DNA of 64,000 nucleotides from Arthrobacter_N sp051262515 (GTDB lineage Bacteria; Actinomycetota; Actinomycetes; Actinomycetales; Micrococcaceae), in NCBI RefSeq assembly GCF_051262515.1, contig NZ_JBIMER010000003.1:1-64000 (forward strand), given 5' to 3'. Positions within the stretch are counted from its first letter, which is position 1, and each line of letters starts with the position of its first letter. This document shows, piece by piece, positions 1 to 7,712 of this stretch. The notes beneath the pieces were generated by a model, which was not told the origin of the DNA, made no database searches, and saw nothing but the letters and a program-made list of their open reading frames with translations. A program made the translations under genes and the position numbers.

Positions 1-848
1 AATTGTTAGCGAGGGTGCGTTTTTCGACCTTGGGAAGGGAAGGGCCGGAATGAATGGAGTTGAGGACTGGCGGGCCGCGCGGCTGGTGCGCCGTTGTACT
101 ACAGTCGCGCCGCGCCGTCGTCACCGCCGGAACCCCGATCCGGGCACGGACCCTAGAGGGCACAGAGCGGATCACCTTTCCCGCGATAGCCGGCCGAGGG
201 TTGGAGAGCTTCCGGTGCGGAGACAGACGCAGCAGGTCCCAGACAGCAACGCGAGTGCCGGCTTGTGCCCCACAGTGCGAGGTGGCGGCCGCCATAGGCC
301 GCCCGCGGGGTTGAGGCTCTCGAGCAGTCCGAGGGAGTCCAACGAGCCAACGTGCAGCGGGGTGGTGTTGCGGCGCACCACGGTGGCCGCGCGAGCAGTC
401 CGGGACGTGCGGATCCGGGTGATGCTGACCGGCTGGTTTGGGACTGGACGAACGGAATGATGGAATGTTGTGATTGGGGCTGGCCGGGCGTGGACGGAAG
501 CCCGGTGAGGACGGCGGCCCATTGCGGGAGCCAGGCTGGCGCGGCGCACGATCCTGTGCCAGAGGCGGCGGACGCCGCTCGGACGAGCGGACCGATTAGG
601 GTTCACCGCGCAGGCCAGACCAGCCCACGCCTCGCGCGTCCGTGCGATCAGGGTGGGCGGCGAGTTCCTCTCGATCTATTTCGTCGGTGGTCGTCCGTAG
701 GCTGGCGGTATGGACTTCCTTATCAGTGTTGGTCTCATCGATTGGCCGGCCCGCAATCAGTTGGGAGCCCGCGACGCGGGACGCCGGGCAGACGAAACGC
801 GCATGCGGATCGTTCGACGGTACCTCCTGCCCGACGGCAACGGTAAGC
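1..848. other. Left-edge stretch without a supported gene
   Basis: This GC-rich stretch has open frames on both strands, but none has a convincing ribosome binding site, a protein-like composition through its whole length or a recognisable motif. The frames look like overlapping shadows. I see no tRNA, strong hairpin or repeat here. It may be decayed accessory DNA. Confidence 0.4.
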
Positions 849-918
849 ATGCCGCGCCTGACCGCGGAGCAGCTCCTGCCGACGATGACGGCCGGGCCGC
901 ACACGGTAAGCGCCGCTG

Positions 919-1218
919 TTGATCGCGGAGGATTGCGACGCCCGCGTTCACGGCGCTGCGCGGCTGCTGATCGAGACCGAAACGGGTAGCCGCTATCTGC
1001 TGGACCCGGTTGCCGGGACGTTGACGCGCGAACTGCGGGGAGTGCTCTCCAACGACCTCCGTCGGGACGGCGAGCCCATCAAGGTCCTGGCGGTGGTGCG
1101 CCTCAGGGTCGGTTCCCGGGCTGTGTTCGCCTTGGACTTGAGGTTGGATGGCGTGACGACCTTCCGACCGGTCACCGTCGTACAGCGCATCAGTGCCGTG
1201 CAGGATCCCGTGTCGTGA
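919..1218 (+). CDS. Hypothetical protein sharing a module with the 2824-3792 protein
   Basis: The family is not named, but residues about 16 to 96 align by eye with residues 1 to about 98 of the larger protein at 2824-3792. Shared elements are a GSxYLL start, an LRxxGE turn, a VLxxVxL strand and an LDLRxxGVxTxR block. This suggests a small self-contained beta-rich domain. The only start in frame is TTG at 919 without a clear ribosome binding site. Another frame starting at ATG 849 (MPRLTAEQ) reads into this one if a frameshift near 905-920 is assumed, so the gene may be broken near its 5' end. No partner gene lies within 500 bases. The function is unknown. Confidence 0.45.
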   Translation: MIAEDCDARVHGAARLLIETETGSRYLLDPVAGTLTRELRGVLSNDLRRDGEPIKVLAVVRLRVGSRAVFALDLRLDGVTTFRPVTVVQRISAVQDPVS

Positions 1219-1744
1219 CTCTGCTGGACGGTGGAGGAGGGGTGCGCGTGGCGGCGGTCATGCTATGCGTGCGTGGTTAAGGTGCGGCGTAGCCATTCCT
1301 GGTCTCTTGCGATGTGGACGCCGTCGCGGAGGATGTCGGTGAAGATGCGCGCCGGTGCGATTTGCGAGCCACGTAGACCAGCTGGCGCCGTTCGTGGGGG
1401 AGGTTACGTTGAGTGCAAGCATCAGGTCGGTGTTCGCGCGCGGATCGGGCGGTATTCGCCGCCGTCGACAAATGTCCGATAGGTTGTGCCGTTGTCCGCG
1501 GGCCCCTGACCCGAAAACGGTTGCTTGGAGCGGTTGTTCGTCCCAGACGGCGATTCAGTCGGCCAGGAATTGAACAACTCGACGCAGGAACGGCCCCTGA
1601 TCGCCGTGTACCGGTGATCCTTTTCGGTCTGGCGTGAGCATGCCTTCATGATGCCACGGCGCCGTTGCCGACGTACCTGGCGATTGACAGGAATCGCTTT
1701 TTGAAGTTGATCCCCGGAGGGCGGGCCTAATCGCCGCACCACCA
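1219..1744. other. Intergenic stretch, no supported gene
   Basis: Several frames of 60 to 120 codons cross this region, but none has a ribosome binding site or recognisable motif. It separates the plus-strand 919-1218 gene from the convergent minus-strand gene ending at 1745. I see no strong terminator or repeat. Confidence 0.4.
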
Positions 1745-2455
1745 TCAGGCCACGTCGGCGATGATGCTCCGCCATGCGCCCGGCTCGATCGCGTAGTCCG
1801 GGTCACGGGTGTCGACCGCGAGCATGGCCTGCTCGTCGTCGAGCAGGGGAGCGGCGTAGTACTGCAGGGCCAGGGACAGCGCGCGGGTCGGGAATACCGA
1901 CTCGCGCCCACGGTAGCTCTGGTAGCGGAACGCGGCCCAGCGCAGGGCGCCCATGAGGGAGTAGACCATCGACTCGGCCTCCTCGGGGCTCGGGCCGATG
2001 AGCTTGTAGGAGAGTTCTGCGCGGTGCAGGGTCGCGGGCCAGCCCTTGGGGCCGGCGGCGAGCAGCGCCATGCCGGCGTCGTCGGGGGCGTCCACCAGCG
2101 CTGAGAGCAGGGCGTCCAGGCGCAGGTCGGACGAGGACGGGGGGATCAGGTCGGTGGCCGCGTCCCACGCGAGGGCGCCGCCGTCGTCCATGACGGTGTC
2201 GCCGTCCGCGGTGGTCTGCAGGTTCCGCCACGGGTCCTCGTCGGGCAGCGCCTGCATGAGCATGCTGATGGCCCCGGTGAACAGGGACGCGACCGACTGC
2301 GCCTTGGTGGTGGCGATGTCCACGATGCGGCGCTCGTACTCGACCTTGCGGCGGGCGTCGGTGAGCGGCTCGGTCACGGTGACGATCCACGCGGAGATCC
2401 AGGTTTTCTCCGTCGGGTGCAGGCGGAGGGAGTCGGGAAGGATTTGTTGGGTCAT
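1745..2455 (-). CDS. Hypothetical cytoplasmic protein, 236 aa
   Basis: No family is recognised. The start at 2455 is supported by an AAGGAG ribosome binding site seven bases upstream of ATG; longer readings of the frame lack one. The protein is acidic, has no signal peptide or membrane segment, and looks mainly alpha-helical. It has a helix-rich beginning (about residues 20 to 80), an acidic loop around residue 85, and a C-terminal part rich in Tyr, Trp and Ala. It lies on the same strand and 368 bases downstream of the 2824-3792 gene, so they could share a transcript, but each has its own good ribosome binding site. Composition fits a real gene; function is unknown. Confidence 0.7.
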   Translation of the reverse strand: MTQQILPDSLRLHPTEKTWISAWIVTVTEPLTDARRKVEYERRIVDIATTKAQSVASLFTGAISMLMQALPDEDPWRNLQTTADGDTVMDDGGALAWDAATDLIPPSSSDLRLDALLSALVDAPDDAGMALLAAGPKGWPATLHRAELSYKLIGPSPEEAESMVYSLMGALRWAAFRYQSYRGRESVFPTRALSLALQYYAAPLLDDEQAMLAVDTRDPDYAIEPGAWRSIIADVA

Positions 2456-2823
2456 GGGGATTCTCCTTGTTTGTCGACGCGGCTTTCGCGTCCGGTAGGG
2501 CTTGAGAGCGCGGACTGCGCCGTTCGGTTCGCGTTGCTTCATCCAGACCATGCGGCCGCCCGCCAGGTGCTCTCAACGGTGTTACGCGCTGGTAGGGACC
2601 GCGGCGGGCACCGGTTCGGATCTGCGCTCATCTGCCGTTTCGTCCGTCATGCGGTCCGCACGGGTTTGGGTAGGTCAGACAGGTCGTGGGCTGCGTGGCT
2701 TGCAGCGGTCCCGTTGTCGCGGGCATGCTCGGGGCGGTTCGCCTGCACCGAAACCACCATCCTGTGAGGAGGCACTACATCGTTCGTCCTTGGCGGTTGC
2801 TGGGGTGGCGTTGGTGGTGCCGG
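2456..2823. other. Spacer between two minus-strand genes
   Basis: No gene is supported in these 368 bases. The part next to 2455 holds the AAGGAG ribosome binding site of the downstream gene. No obvious terminator hairpin is visible. Confidence 0.45.
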
Positions 2824-3792
2824 TTACCACTGGATGCCGAAGTGGTTTCTGAATGCTCGGATGACGGCGTCCCCGTCGTCCAGATGGTCCACGGGTCGCG
2901 AGGCGGCTCCGAATTGCGTGGTGGGGGCGGTCATCCACATCAGAACGCTGGCCGGCTCGATGAGCAGCTCGTCGGCGGCGGCTTTCAGCCGGCCCATGAG
3001 CGGCCTGACCCGTCCGTCGACCAGCTGGAACCCGGGGTAGAGCACGCTGCCGTTCCTTTCGGCGCCCATGAGCATCTCGGCGCCCTCGAGGTCCTGGACC
3101 GCCGAGGCGTCAAGCAGTCCGTACTGCGCTTCGATCCGGCGCCAGACGCGGTCCCCAGCCAACTCCCGGACCCACTGGGACGCGCTAACACCTTGACGCC
3201 GGGCGGGGATGATGGCCGCCTCAATCATCCGCTCCAGCGCGGTAGGGCGCAAAGGACGACCGCCGGACCCCACGGGTGTAGGCCCTTCATCGGCCAGCGT
3301 GGCGTCGACCAGTTCGATCCACGCCGTCGCCTCAGCTGTGGCGGGCACCGTGCTCTCCCCGGGGGAGGGCAACGCAACGTCAATGCGTCCAAGCAGTTCA
3401 TCGAGGCCTGATTCCGCTGCGGCCAAGCGCGCCAGGACCATCGCGCCGAGCGGGTCCCTCGACCAGACGGCTCGGGCCGAGGCGAGGAACCCCGCCCCGT
3501 CAACCGGCGAAATGTCCACGAGGGCCGAGGTGGTCCGGATTGTGGGGACACCGTTGCCGCGCAGGTCGAGAAGAAACTGCCCGGCACCACCGTGTTGCAG
3601 GCACACGAGGCTCAAGACGGGAAGCCGTTCGCCGCCACCCCGCAGGCTGCTGGACCCCGCGTCCCATCCTCCCATTGGCTCCGCTTCGGCCGGGAAGCGG
3701 GCCAACAGCGTGGCGTGCGCTCCGACCTCCAGAAGGTACACGGAGCCGGAGGCCGTTCGGAGCCGGAACGACGCGGGCCGAGGATCGTGCAT
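2824..3792 (-). CDS. Two-part protein with MbcA/ParS-like C-terminus
   Basis: This 322-residue protein starts at ATG 3792 behind an AAGGAGG site, five bases from the start. Residues 1 to about 98 match the module in the 919-1218 protein. The middle is Ala-rich and helical. The last 60 residues, with a W-(M)TAP segment, a PVDHLDDGD block and a final AFRNH helix, resemble the toxin-binding domain of Xre/MbcA/ParS antitoxins (DUF2384), in which a W-L-xxPN segment precedes a GRxPLDLL-type helix. That family normally sits beside a RES-domain toxin, and none is present here, so an antitoxin role is not supported by context. A 12-base palindrome lies about 60 bases upstream and could be an operator. 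The C-terminal assignment is by eye and moderate. Confidence 0.7.
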   Translation of the reverse strand: MHDPRPASFRLRTASGSVYLLEVGAHATLLARFPAEAEPMGGWDAGSSSLRGGGERLPVLSLVCLQHGGAGQFLLDLRGNGVPTIRTTSALVDISPVDGAGFLASARAVWSRDPLGAMVLARLAAAESGLDELLGRIDVALPSPGESTVPATAEATAWIELVDATLADEGPTPVGSGGRPLRPTALERMIEAAIIPARRQGVSASQWVRELAGDRVWRRIEAQYGLLDASAVQDLEGAEMLMGAERNGSVLYPGFQLVDGRVRPLMGRLKAAADELLIEPASVLMWMTAPTTQFGAASRPVDHLDDGDAVIRAFRNHFGIQW

Positions 3793-3853
3793 TTAGTCCT
3801 CCTTAGAAGTGGTTGCTGGACCCGTCCGCTCGGACGCGGTGCGCGTCGTGGTT

Positions 3854-3865
3854 GCGATTAATCGC
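3854..3865. promoter_or_regulatory. 12-base palindrome, possible operator
   Basis: GCGATTAATCGC is a perfect palindrome about 60 bases upstream of the ATG at 3792, in an otherwise GC-rich intergenic stretch. Its place and symmetry fit a dimeric repressor site for the 2824-3792 gene, possibly autoregulation. This is inference from position only. Confidence 0.3.
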
Positions 3866-3878
3866 GCTGCGGGGCGCC

Positions 3879-3917
3879 GCTTCCGGGCGGCGGCACGGCG
3901 GCCGCCGTCCCGGAAGC
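3879..3917 (-). terminator. Strong GC hairpin after the endonuclease VII-like gene
   Basis: A GCTTCCGGG / CCCGGAAGC pair (3879-3887 and 3909-3917) encloses a perfect 14-base palindrome ACGGCGGCCGCCGT (3895-3908). It lies 47 bases past the stop codon at 3964 of the minus-strand gene, so it probably ends that transcript. There is no T-run, so termination would be of the imperfect high-GC type. Confidence 0.4.
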
Positions 3918-3963
3918 AGCTAGCGCACTTGGCGCAATAGGCGTTTCAGCAACGGTCCAACCG

Positions 3964-4677
3964 TCACGGCACCCGGGTCGGGGCTCCGCTGGCGGGACCT
4001 GCCCAGCGGAGCGCGTACCCCAGGAGCCCTTCGATACGGCGCGGATCCTCACCGAGGTGCCCCAGCGATACGTTGCATCCGAAGCAGAGCAGCGCGCGCA
4101 CGGCTCCGGTTCCATGATCGTGATCGACGTTCAGGCTCTTCTTCTCGGCCGGTGGTCCGCCGCACGCGGCGCACAACCCGCCCTGTGCCGCGAGCATGGC
4201 ATCGAATTGCCCCCGGGCCAACCTGTACGTCCGGGCCCGGACATACTCGCGCACTGCGCGGCGGCAATCCGGGCAACGGCAACCGGAGACGTAACCGGAG
4301 CAGGTCCCGTGCGCATGCGTCCCCTCGGCGGCCTTCCGCGCCCGCCATTGAGCCAAGTATTCACGGTGGGCACCCTTACACAGGTCGCAGCGGCACCCGG
4401 AGGTGTACGAGGAATTTGTGCCGTGAATGTACGCGCCGGCCTTCTCGTGCCGAGCCGCGCGCTTGACCCTATACGCCCGGCCCCCCGCTTGGCACAATGC
4501 GCACCGGCATCCCATCGTGTACCCGGTCAAGGTCGCGTGCGCGTAACCGCCCGTGACCCTTTTCTGCGCCCGGTACGCTTGCGTCGCCGCGCTGTGGGCC
4601 GCCCGGCATTCCTTACAGCGGCATCCGGTTCGGTATCGCGAAGTCTTCCCATGCGCGCTGCCCGGCAGTTGTGCCAT
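3964..4677 (-). CDS. Endonuclease VII-like HNH protein with four CRC repeats
   Basis: This 237-residue protein has two parts. Residues 9 to 138 contain four copies of H-G/A-x-x-S/T-x-Y-x-x-GCRC-x-x-C, starting at residues 9, 47, 85 and 123, with an exact 38-residue period. Each copy ends in a basic helix. The three Cys and one His per copy suggest small zinc knuckles. Residues about 165 to 215 match the recombination endonuclease VII family: C169-x2-C172, the DHDHGTG block at 185-191, and C198-x2-C201 followed by Asn202. That domain cleaves branched or nicked DNA. ATG 4677 is chosen because the frame upstream reads through decayed DNA and GGGGAGA precedes this start. The repeats probably bind DNA; this is inference. 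A 13-base motif shared with the 15517-16875 nuclease gene lies upstream. Confidence 0.8.
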   Translation of the reverse strand: MAQLPGSAHGKTSRYRTGCRCKECRAAHSAATQAYRAQKRVTGGYAHATLTGYTMGCRCALCQAGGRAYRVKRAARHEKAGAYIHGTNSSYTSGCRCDLCKGAHREYLAQWRARKAAEGTHAHGTCSGYVSGCRCPDCRRAVREYVRARTYRLARGQFDAMLAAQGGLCAACGGPPAEKKSLNVDHDHGTGAVRALLCFGCNVSLGHLGEDPRRIEGLLGYALRWAGPASGAPTRVP

Positions 4678-4736
4678 TTTCTCCCCATTCCCTACGTAGC
4701 GCCCCCATGGCGCCTGGTCGGAGACTACGGAAAGGG

Positions 4737-4749
4737 TCCGACAGTTTGG
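4737..4749 (-). promoter_or_regulatory. 13-base motif shared with another nuclease gene
   Basis: On the minus strand this reads CCAAACTGTCGGA, 60 bases upstream of the ATG at 4677. The identical 13-mer occurs at 16943-16955, 68 bases upstream of the 15517-16875 gene, in the same orientation. It could be part of a common promoter or operator. Confidence 0.35.
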
Positions 4750-4963
4750 ACCAGCGCGCTTTTCCTTCGGTGCCGTGGGCACCTCGGCCAGCCGGCATGG
4801 ACGTTGCCGCTCCCGGACGTGCCGGCACAGCGTCTCTCCCGGGGACGCCGACGCTTCCGTAGCAGCTAGCGATGGCCACAAGCACAGGAGGCTGCCCCGC
4901 AGCCCCAGCTGGTCGCTAAACGCCCGCGCCACGCGTTCGTAGCCGGGCACTGGCCGGTAGCCA

Positions 4964-5227
4964 TTGGGCCACCCCGAACCGATCGGTGGTCTACCGATTC
5001 TGACCCGGCCGGCGGCGGACGCGCTCGGGCACATCCACGACCGCACTCCGGTGATCGTCCCGCCGGACCTGCAGGGGGACTGGTTGGATCCGGGCACGAC
5101 GTCGAAGGACGACGTCCGGTCGCTGTTGGAGGCGATCCCGGACCTGTAGCTGGTGCCCCGGGTGATCGGCAAGGAGGTCGGCTCGGTCCGCAACAACAGG
5201 GCGGAGCTGACCGCCGCGGCGGGTTGA
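4964..5227 (+). pseudogene. SRAP (YedK/HMCES-like) C-terminal remnant
   Basis: From about 4994 the frame encodes the C-terminal part of an SOS response-associated peptidase: ILTRPA, then IHDRTPVIVPP, a WLDP turn, and after an in-frame TAG at 5147-5149, a VGSVRNN block ending at TGA 5227. In intact SRAP proteins these segments form the fold that shields abasic sites in single-stranded DNA by a cross-link to Cys2. Here the N-terminal two thirds, including the catalytic Cys, are missing and a stop interrupts the rest, so this is a dead fragment. An N-terminal SRAP fragment lies at 27166 on the same strand. Confidence 0.7.
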
Positions 5228-5241
5228 GTGTGCAGGGCCTT

Positions 5242-5727
5242 TCAGCGCCGGGTTGGTTGGCTGGCGCGGGCCGCGAATGCGTCGAGGGCGGCGAGGATGT
5301 CGGTGGCGACCCACACCTGTGTTCCACGGACCTTTCCGGCGGGCTTCAGGATTCCGGCGGCCACCAGCCGCTCAGCCGACCGGAAAGCGGTCGCGGCGGG
5401 CATCGAGGTGTGCGCGCCGAGCAGGGCTGCCGTCACCGCTGGCTCGGCGGGGAGGAGCTCCAGGACACGGTGAACCGAGGAGGGGCTGCGGGGTACGCGG
5501 TCCCGGTAGCCGGCCACCACCGCGCGGACCTCGGAAACGAGCTGCCAGCGTAGCGTGCGCAGCGAATGCGGGGGAGGGGCGGGAATGGGGGTGGCAGACC
5601 ACCGACTTGCGAACGTACGCAGGGGCACACCCATGCAGGTGGGAGACGGCCGCCGCTCTGCGGGGTCCGACGGAGGAATCGAACCGCGTCTCGGTTGCCC
5701 ATGGGTGCCTGCCAGGGGTTGGTTCAT
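5242..5727 (-). pseudogene. Fic-family C-terminal fragment
   Basis: The last 105 or so residues resemble the winged-helix tail of actinobacterial Fic (filamentation induced by cAMP) proteins: an RVLELLPAEPAVT helix, an AFRSAERLVAAGIL helix, then QVWVATDILAALDAFAAR. The preceding 50 residues are unrelated low-complexity sequence, and the HPFxxGNGR AMP-transfer core of Fic proteins is absent. The fragment cannot be catalytic and was probably cut by insertion or deletion. It meets the SRAP remnant tail to tail across 14 bases. The frame is open to ATG 5727, but no ribosome binding site marks a true start. Confidence 0.6.
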
Positions 5728-5799
5728 CCGGTATCTGGCGGGCTTCTCCCAACGCGTCGGAGCCGGTCGCTAGGCTGGCATCAACGAAGGGGCGGACTG

Positions 5800-5988
5800 A
5801 TGGAAGCGTATATCGGCCTAGCGGCCCAGATGCTGTGGAGCGTCATCATGCTCGGCGTGTCCTTCTACTTCGTACGCGAGCTCATACGGGGACGCCGGCA
5901 GGAGAAACACGATGCAGCCATGCGCAGCGCGTGGCTGCGGGCCAAGCTCGACGAGGTCCGGGCGAAGTCCCGCCAGCGCGGCTTGTAA
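5800..5988 (+). CDS. Small single-span membrane protein, 62 aa
   Basis: ATG 5800 follows an AAGGGG site. Residues about 5 to 26 form one hydrophobic segment (GLAAQMLWSVIMLGVSFYFV), followed by a highly basic cytoplasmic tail of alternating Arg, Lys and Glu that should form a helix. No family is recognised. It lies upstream of the replication-relaxation-like pair on the same strand but 180 bases away, so co-transcription is only possible. Small membrane proteins of this type occur often in actinobacterial mobile elements; the role is unknown. Confidence 0.55.
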   Translation: MEAYIGLAAQMLWSVIMLGVSFYFVRELIRGRRQEKHDAAMRSAWLRAKLDEVRAKSRQRGL

Positions 5989-6168
5989 TACGCTCTGCCG
6001 GCCGTCGCCGCGCCCGCCGAATCCCAGGGGCTCGTATCGGTGGCCACCCCGTGACGCAGTGCCCCCGGCGGGGCGCTCCACCTTCGGGAATCTCGCTCCC
6101 CAGACCGGCTGCGAACCGAACACAAACCCGGCCACTCTCACGGTGTATACAACCGAGAGGGAAATCCC

Positions 6169-6561
6169 GTGCGTGTAAACCCCATAGCGCTTCGGCACAC
6201 CGCCAGTGCCGATGTGAACCGCCTGGCCAACGCGGCGGCGGCGGCGTGCCTTCGGCATGCCCGACCAGCCGTTGCCCCGGACGGACACGCTCCCACGCTG
6301 GATGCCCGACGTGGCCGCGCGCGGACGAGCTACCGCGACCCCGCGCCGGGTTTGGCCTCCTGGGGTGGGGGACCGCGCGGCGATTCGGCAGGCAACCCTG
6401 CCAACGGAGCGAGGCGCAACGTCGGAAATGATCCGTTGGGGATCATCCACTACCGCCCCGGGGGCAGCCACCTCGACTCGCCTGCCGGTGAGTCCGCGAT
6501 CGCCACCCTGTCGCGCATTTTGGCCCGCCGCTGGATCGCCGGCTGCCGGGGCCAGCGATGA
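6169..6561 (+). CDS. Small protein coupled to the replication-relaxation-like gene
   Basis: This 130-residue protein starts at GTG 6169 behind a GAGAGGGA site and ends at 6561, overlapping the next gene by ATGA, so the two are probably translationally coupled. It is basic and Ala/Arg-rich, with no membrane segment. The C-terminal 45 residues (NDPLGIIHYRPGG through the final helix) look folded, whereas the middle is rich in Gly, Arg and Pro. No family is recognised. The coupling suggests that it acts with the 6558-7712 product. Confidence 0.5.
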   Translation: MRVNPIALRHTASADVNRLANAAAAACLRHARPAVAPDGHAPTLDARRGRARTSYRDPAPGLASWGGGPRGDSAGNPANGARRNVGNDPLGIIHYRPGGSHLDSPAGESAIATLSRILARRWIAGCRGQR

Positions 6562-7712
6562 CCGGCTACCCGGCGTTCGTGGTCCATTCGCGCGCCGACC
6601 CCCGGGCGCTGTCGACCGTCGAACGGAACGACCCGTACTGGACGGAGAGCTGGGTCTCCGGATCCCAAGCGGTGTGGTCGCCGGCGGGCAACCCCCGGGG
6701 TGGGACCGGCCTGACCCCGGAGACAGCCCTGCGGCTCTTCTCCGATGTCCGCCGCCGGGCGACCGCCCTGGGACTGCTCGCCTGCCTGGACGCCTGGGGG
6801 ACCGTGACTGCCGAGCAGGCCGCGGTCATCACGGGGGACATGGCGCTGCTGGACCGGCGCACGATGGTGCCGCGCGCGCTGGAAACGCTCGGTCTCCTGG
6901 AGATGGGGACCTATGCGAACCGGCAGTTGCGTCGCGGTTCCACGAGGCCCGTGTGGCTGTACCGGCGAAAGCCATTCGGGCACCGCGCACTCGCGGGTCT
7001 GGCCAAGGAGCTCACCGACGGCGAGGTCCGCGCGGTGACGGGGGGCCTCCCATGGTCCACCGGCGCCTCGTTTGACCGGCACAACATACTGGCCGTCGAG
7101 CTGGCCATCCGTGCCGCCGAGTACCTCCCGGTCTGCGCGGTTTTGGGGGAGAAGTACGGCCAGGCCAACATGCTCACCGCGCAGCCGACCGGGGCGTACA
7201 CGCACCGCGCCGATGCCCTCCTCATTCGACAGGACGGCCTGCGCATCGCGATCGAGGTGACTGCCTCCCGTTCCGCCCGGTTCGATGCCAAGGTCGCCCG
7301 CTGGGTCCGCTTCATGGAGCGCGAACCGCTCGCCACAACCGGCCTGGTCGTGTTGTTCGTCGGGGTCCCGCACCCGGGCGACGTCAGGAAACGCGGCGGG
7401 TCCACCGAGATCCGCCAGGCCATCCGGAAGGCCCTCCGCTTCCACCCCGAACGCGCGAAGTTCTCTCCGGCCGGGCGTATCGGCGTGGTCGACTGGGAGG
7501 ACTGGTTTCCTTCCGGCAGCCACTTGAGCGACGCGTTCCTGAGTCTGGAAGCGTCCTTCCAGGTCGGCCGCGGCAGCGTGCCGGCGGAGCGGTGGCTGAG
7601 CGTGCCGCTGGCCAAGATATCGTTCGACCCGGCGGACAGCATCGACCCGCTCGCGCTCGTCCGGACCGCGCACGGGTTGTTGCACGTCCCGCACTGGCTG
7701 CGGCCGCGGTAA
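6558..7712 (+). CDS. Replication-relaxation-like protein with nuclease-like fold
   Basis: This 384-residue protein resembles replication-relaxation family proteins of actinobacterial plasmids and integrative elements. Residues about 70 to 140 form a winged helix (LGLLACLDAWGTVTAEQ, then a recognition helix and wing). Residues about 215 to 265 carry RADALLI followed by GLRIAIEVTAS, the D-(x)n-ExT pattern of a PD-(D/E)XK-like core, then a VVLFVGV strand. The family is usually found next to replication or transfer genes and is thought to act on plasmid DNA; a nicking activity is not established. It starts at ATG inside the stop of 6169-6561, so the start is well defined. The primase-ATPase gene lies 2 kb downstream on the same strand. 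Confidence 0.65.
   Translation: MTGYPAFVVHSRADPRALSTVERNDPYWTESWVSGSQAVWSPAGNPRGGTGLTPETALRLFSDVRRRATALGLLACLDAWGTVTAEQAAVITGDMALLDRRTMVPRALETLGLLEMGTYANRQLRRGSTRPVWLYRRKPFGHRALAGLAKELTDGEVRAVTGGLPWSTGASFDRHNILAVELAIRAAEYLPVCAVLGEKYGQANMLTAQPTGAYTHRADALLIRQDGLRIAIEVTASRSARFDAKVARWVRFMEREPLATTGLVVLFVGVPHPGDVRKRGGSTEIRQAIRKALRFHPERAKFSPAGRIGVVDWEDWFPSGSHLSDAFLSLEASFQVGRGSVPAERWLSVPLAKISFDPADSIDPLALVRTAHGLLHVPHWLRPR

Noticed and set aside
5640..5710. tRNA-like GGTTCGATTCC on the minus strand
   Set aside because: The T-stem does not pair and no acceptor or anticodon stem can be drawn, so it is not called a tRNA or an attachment site.
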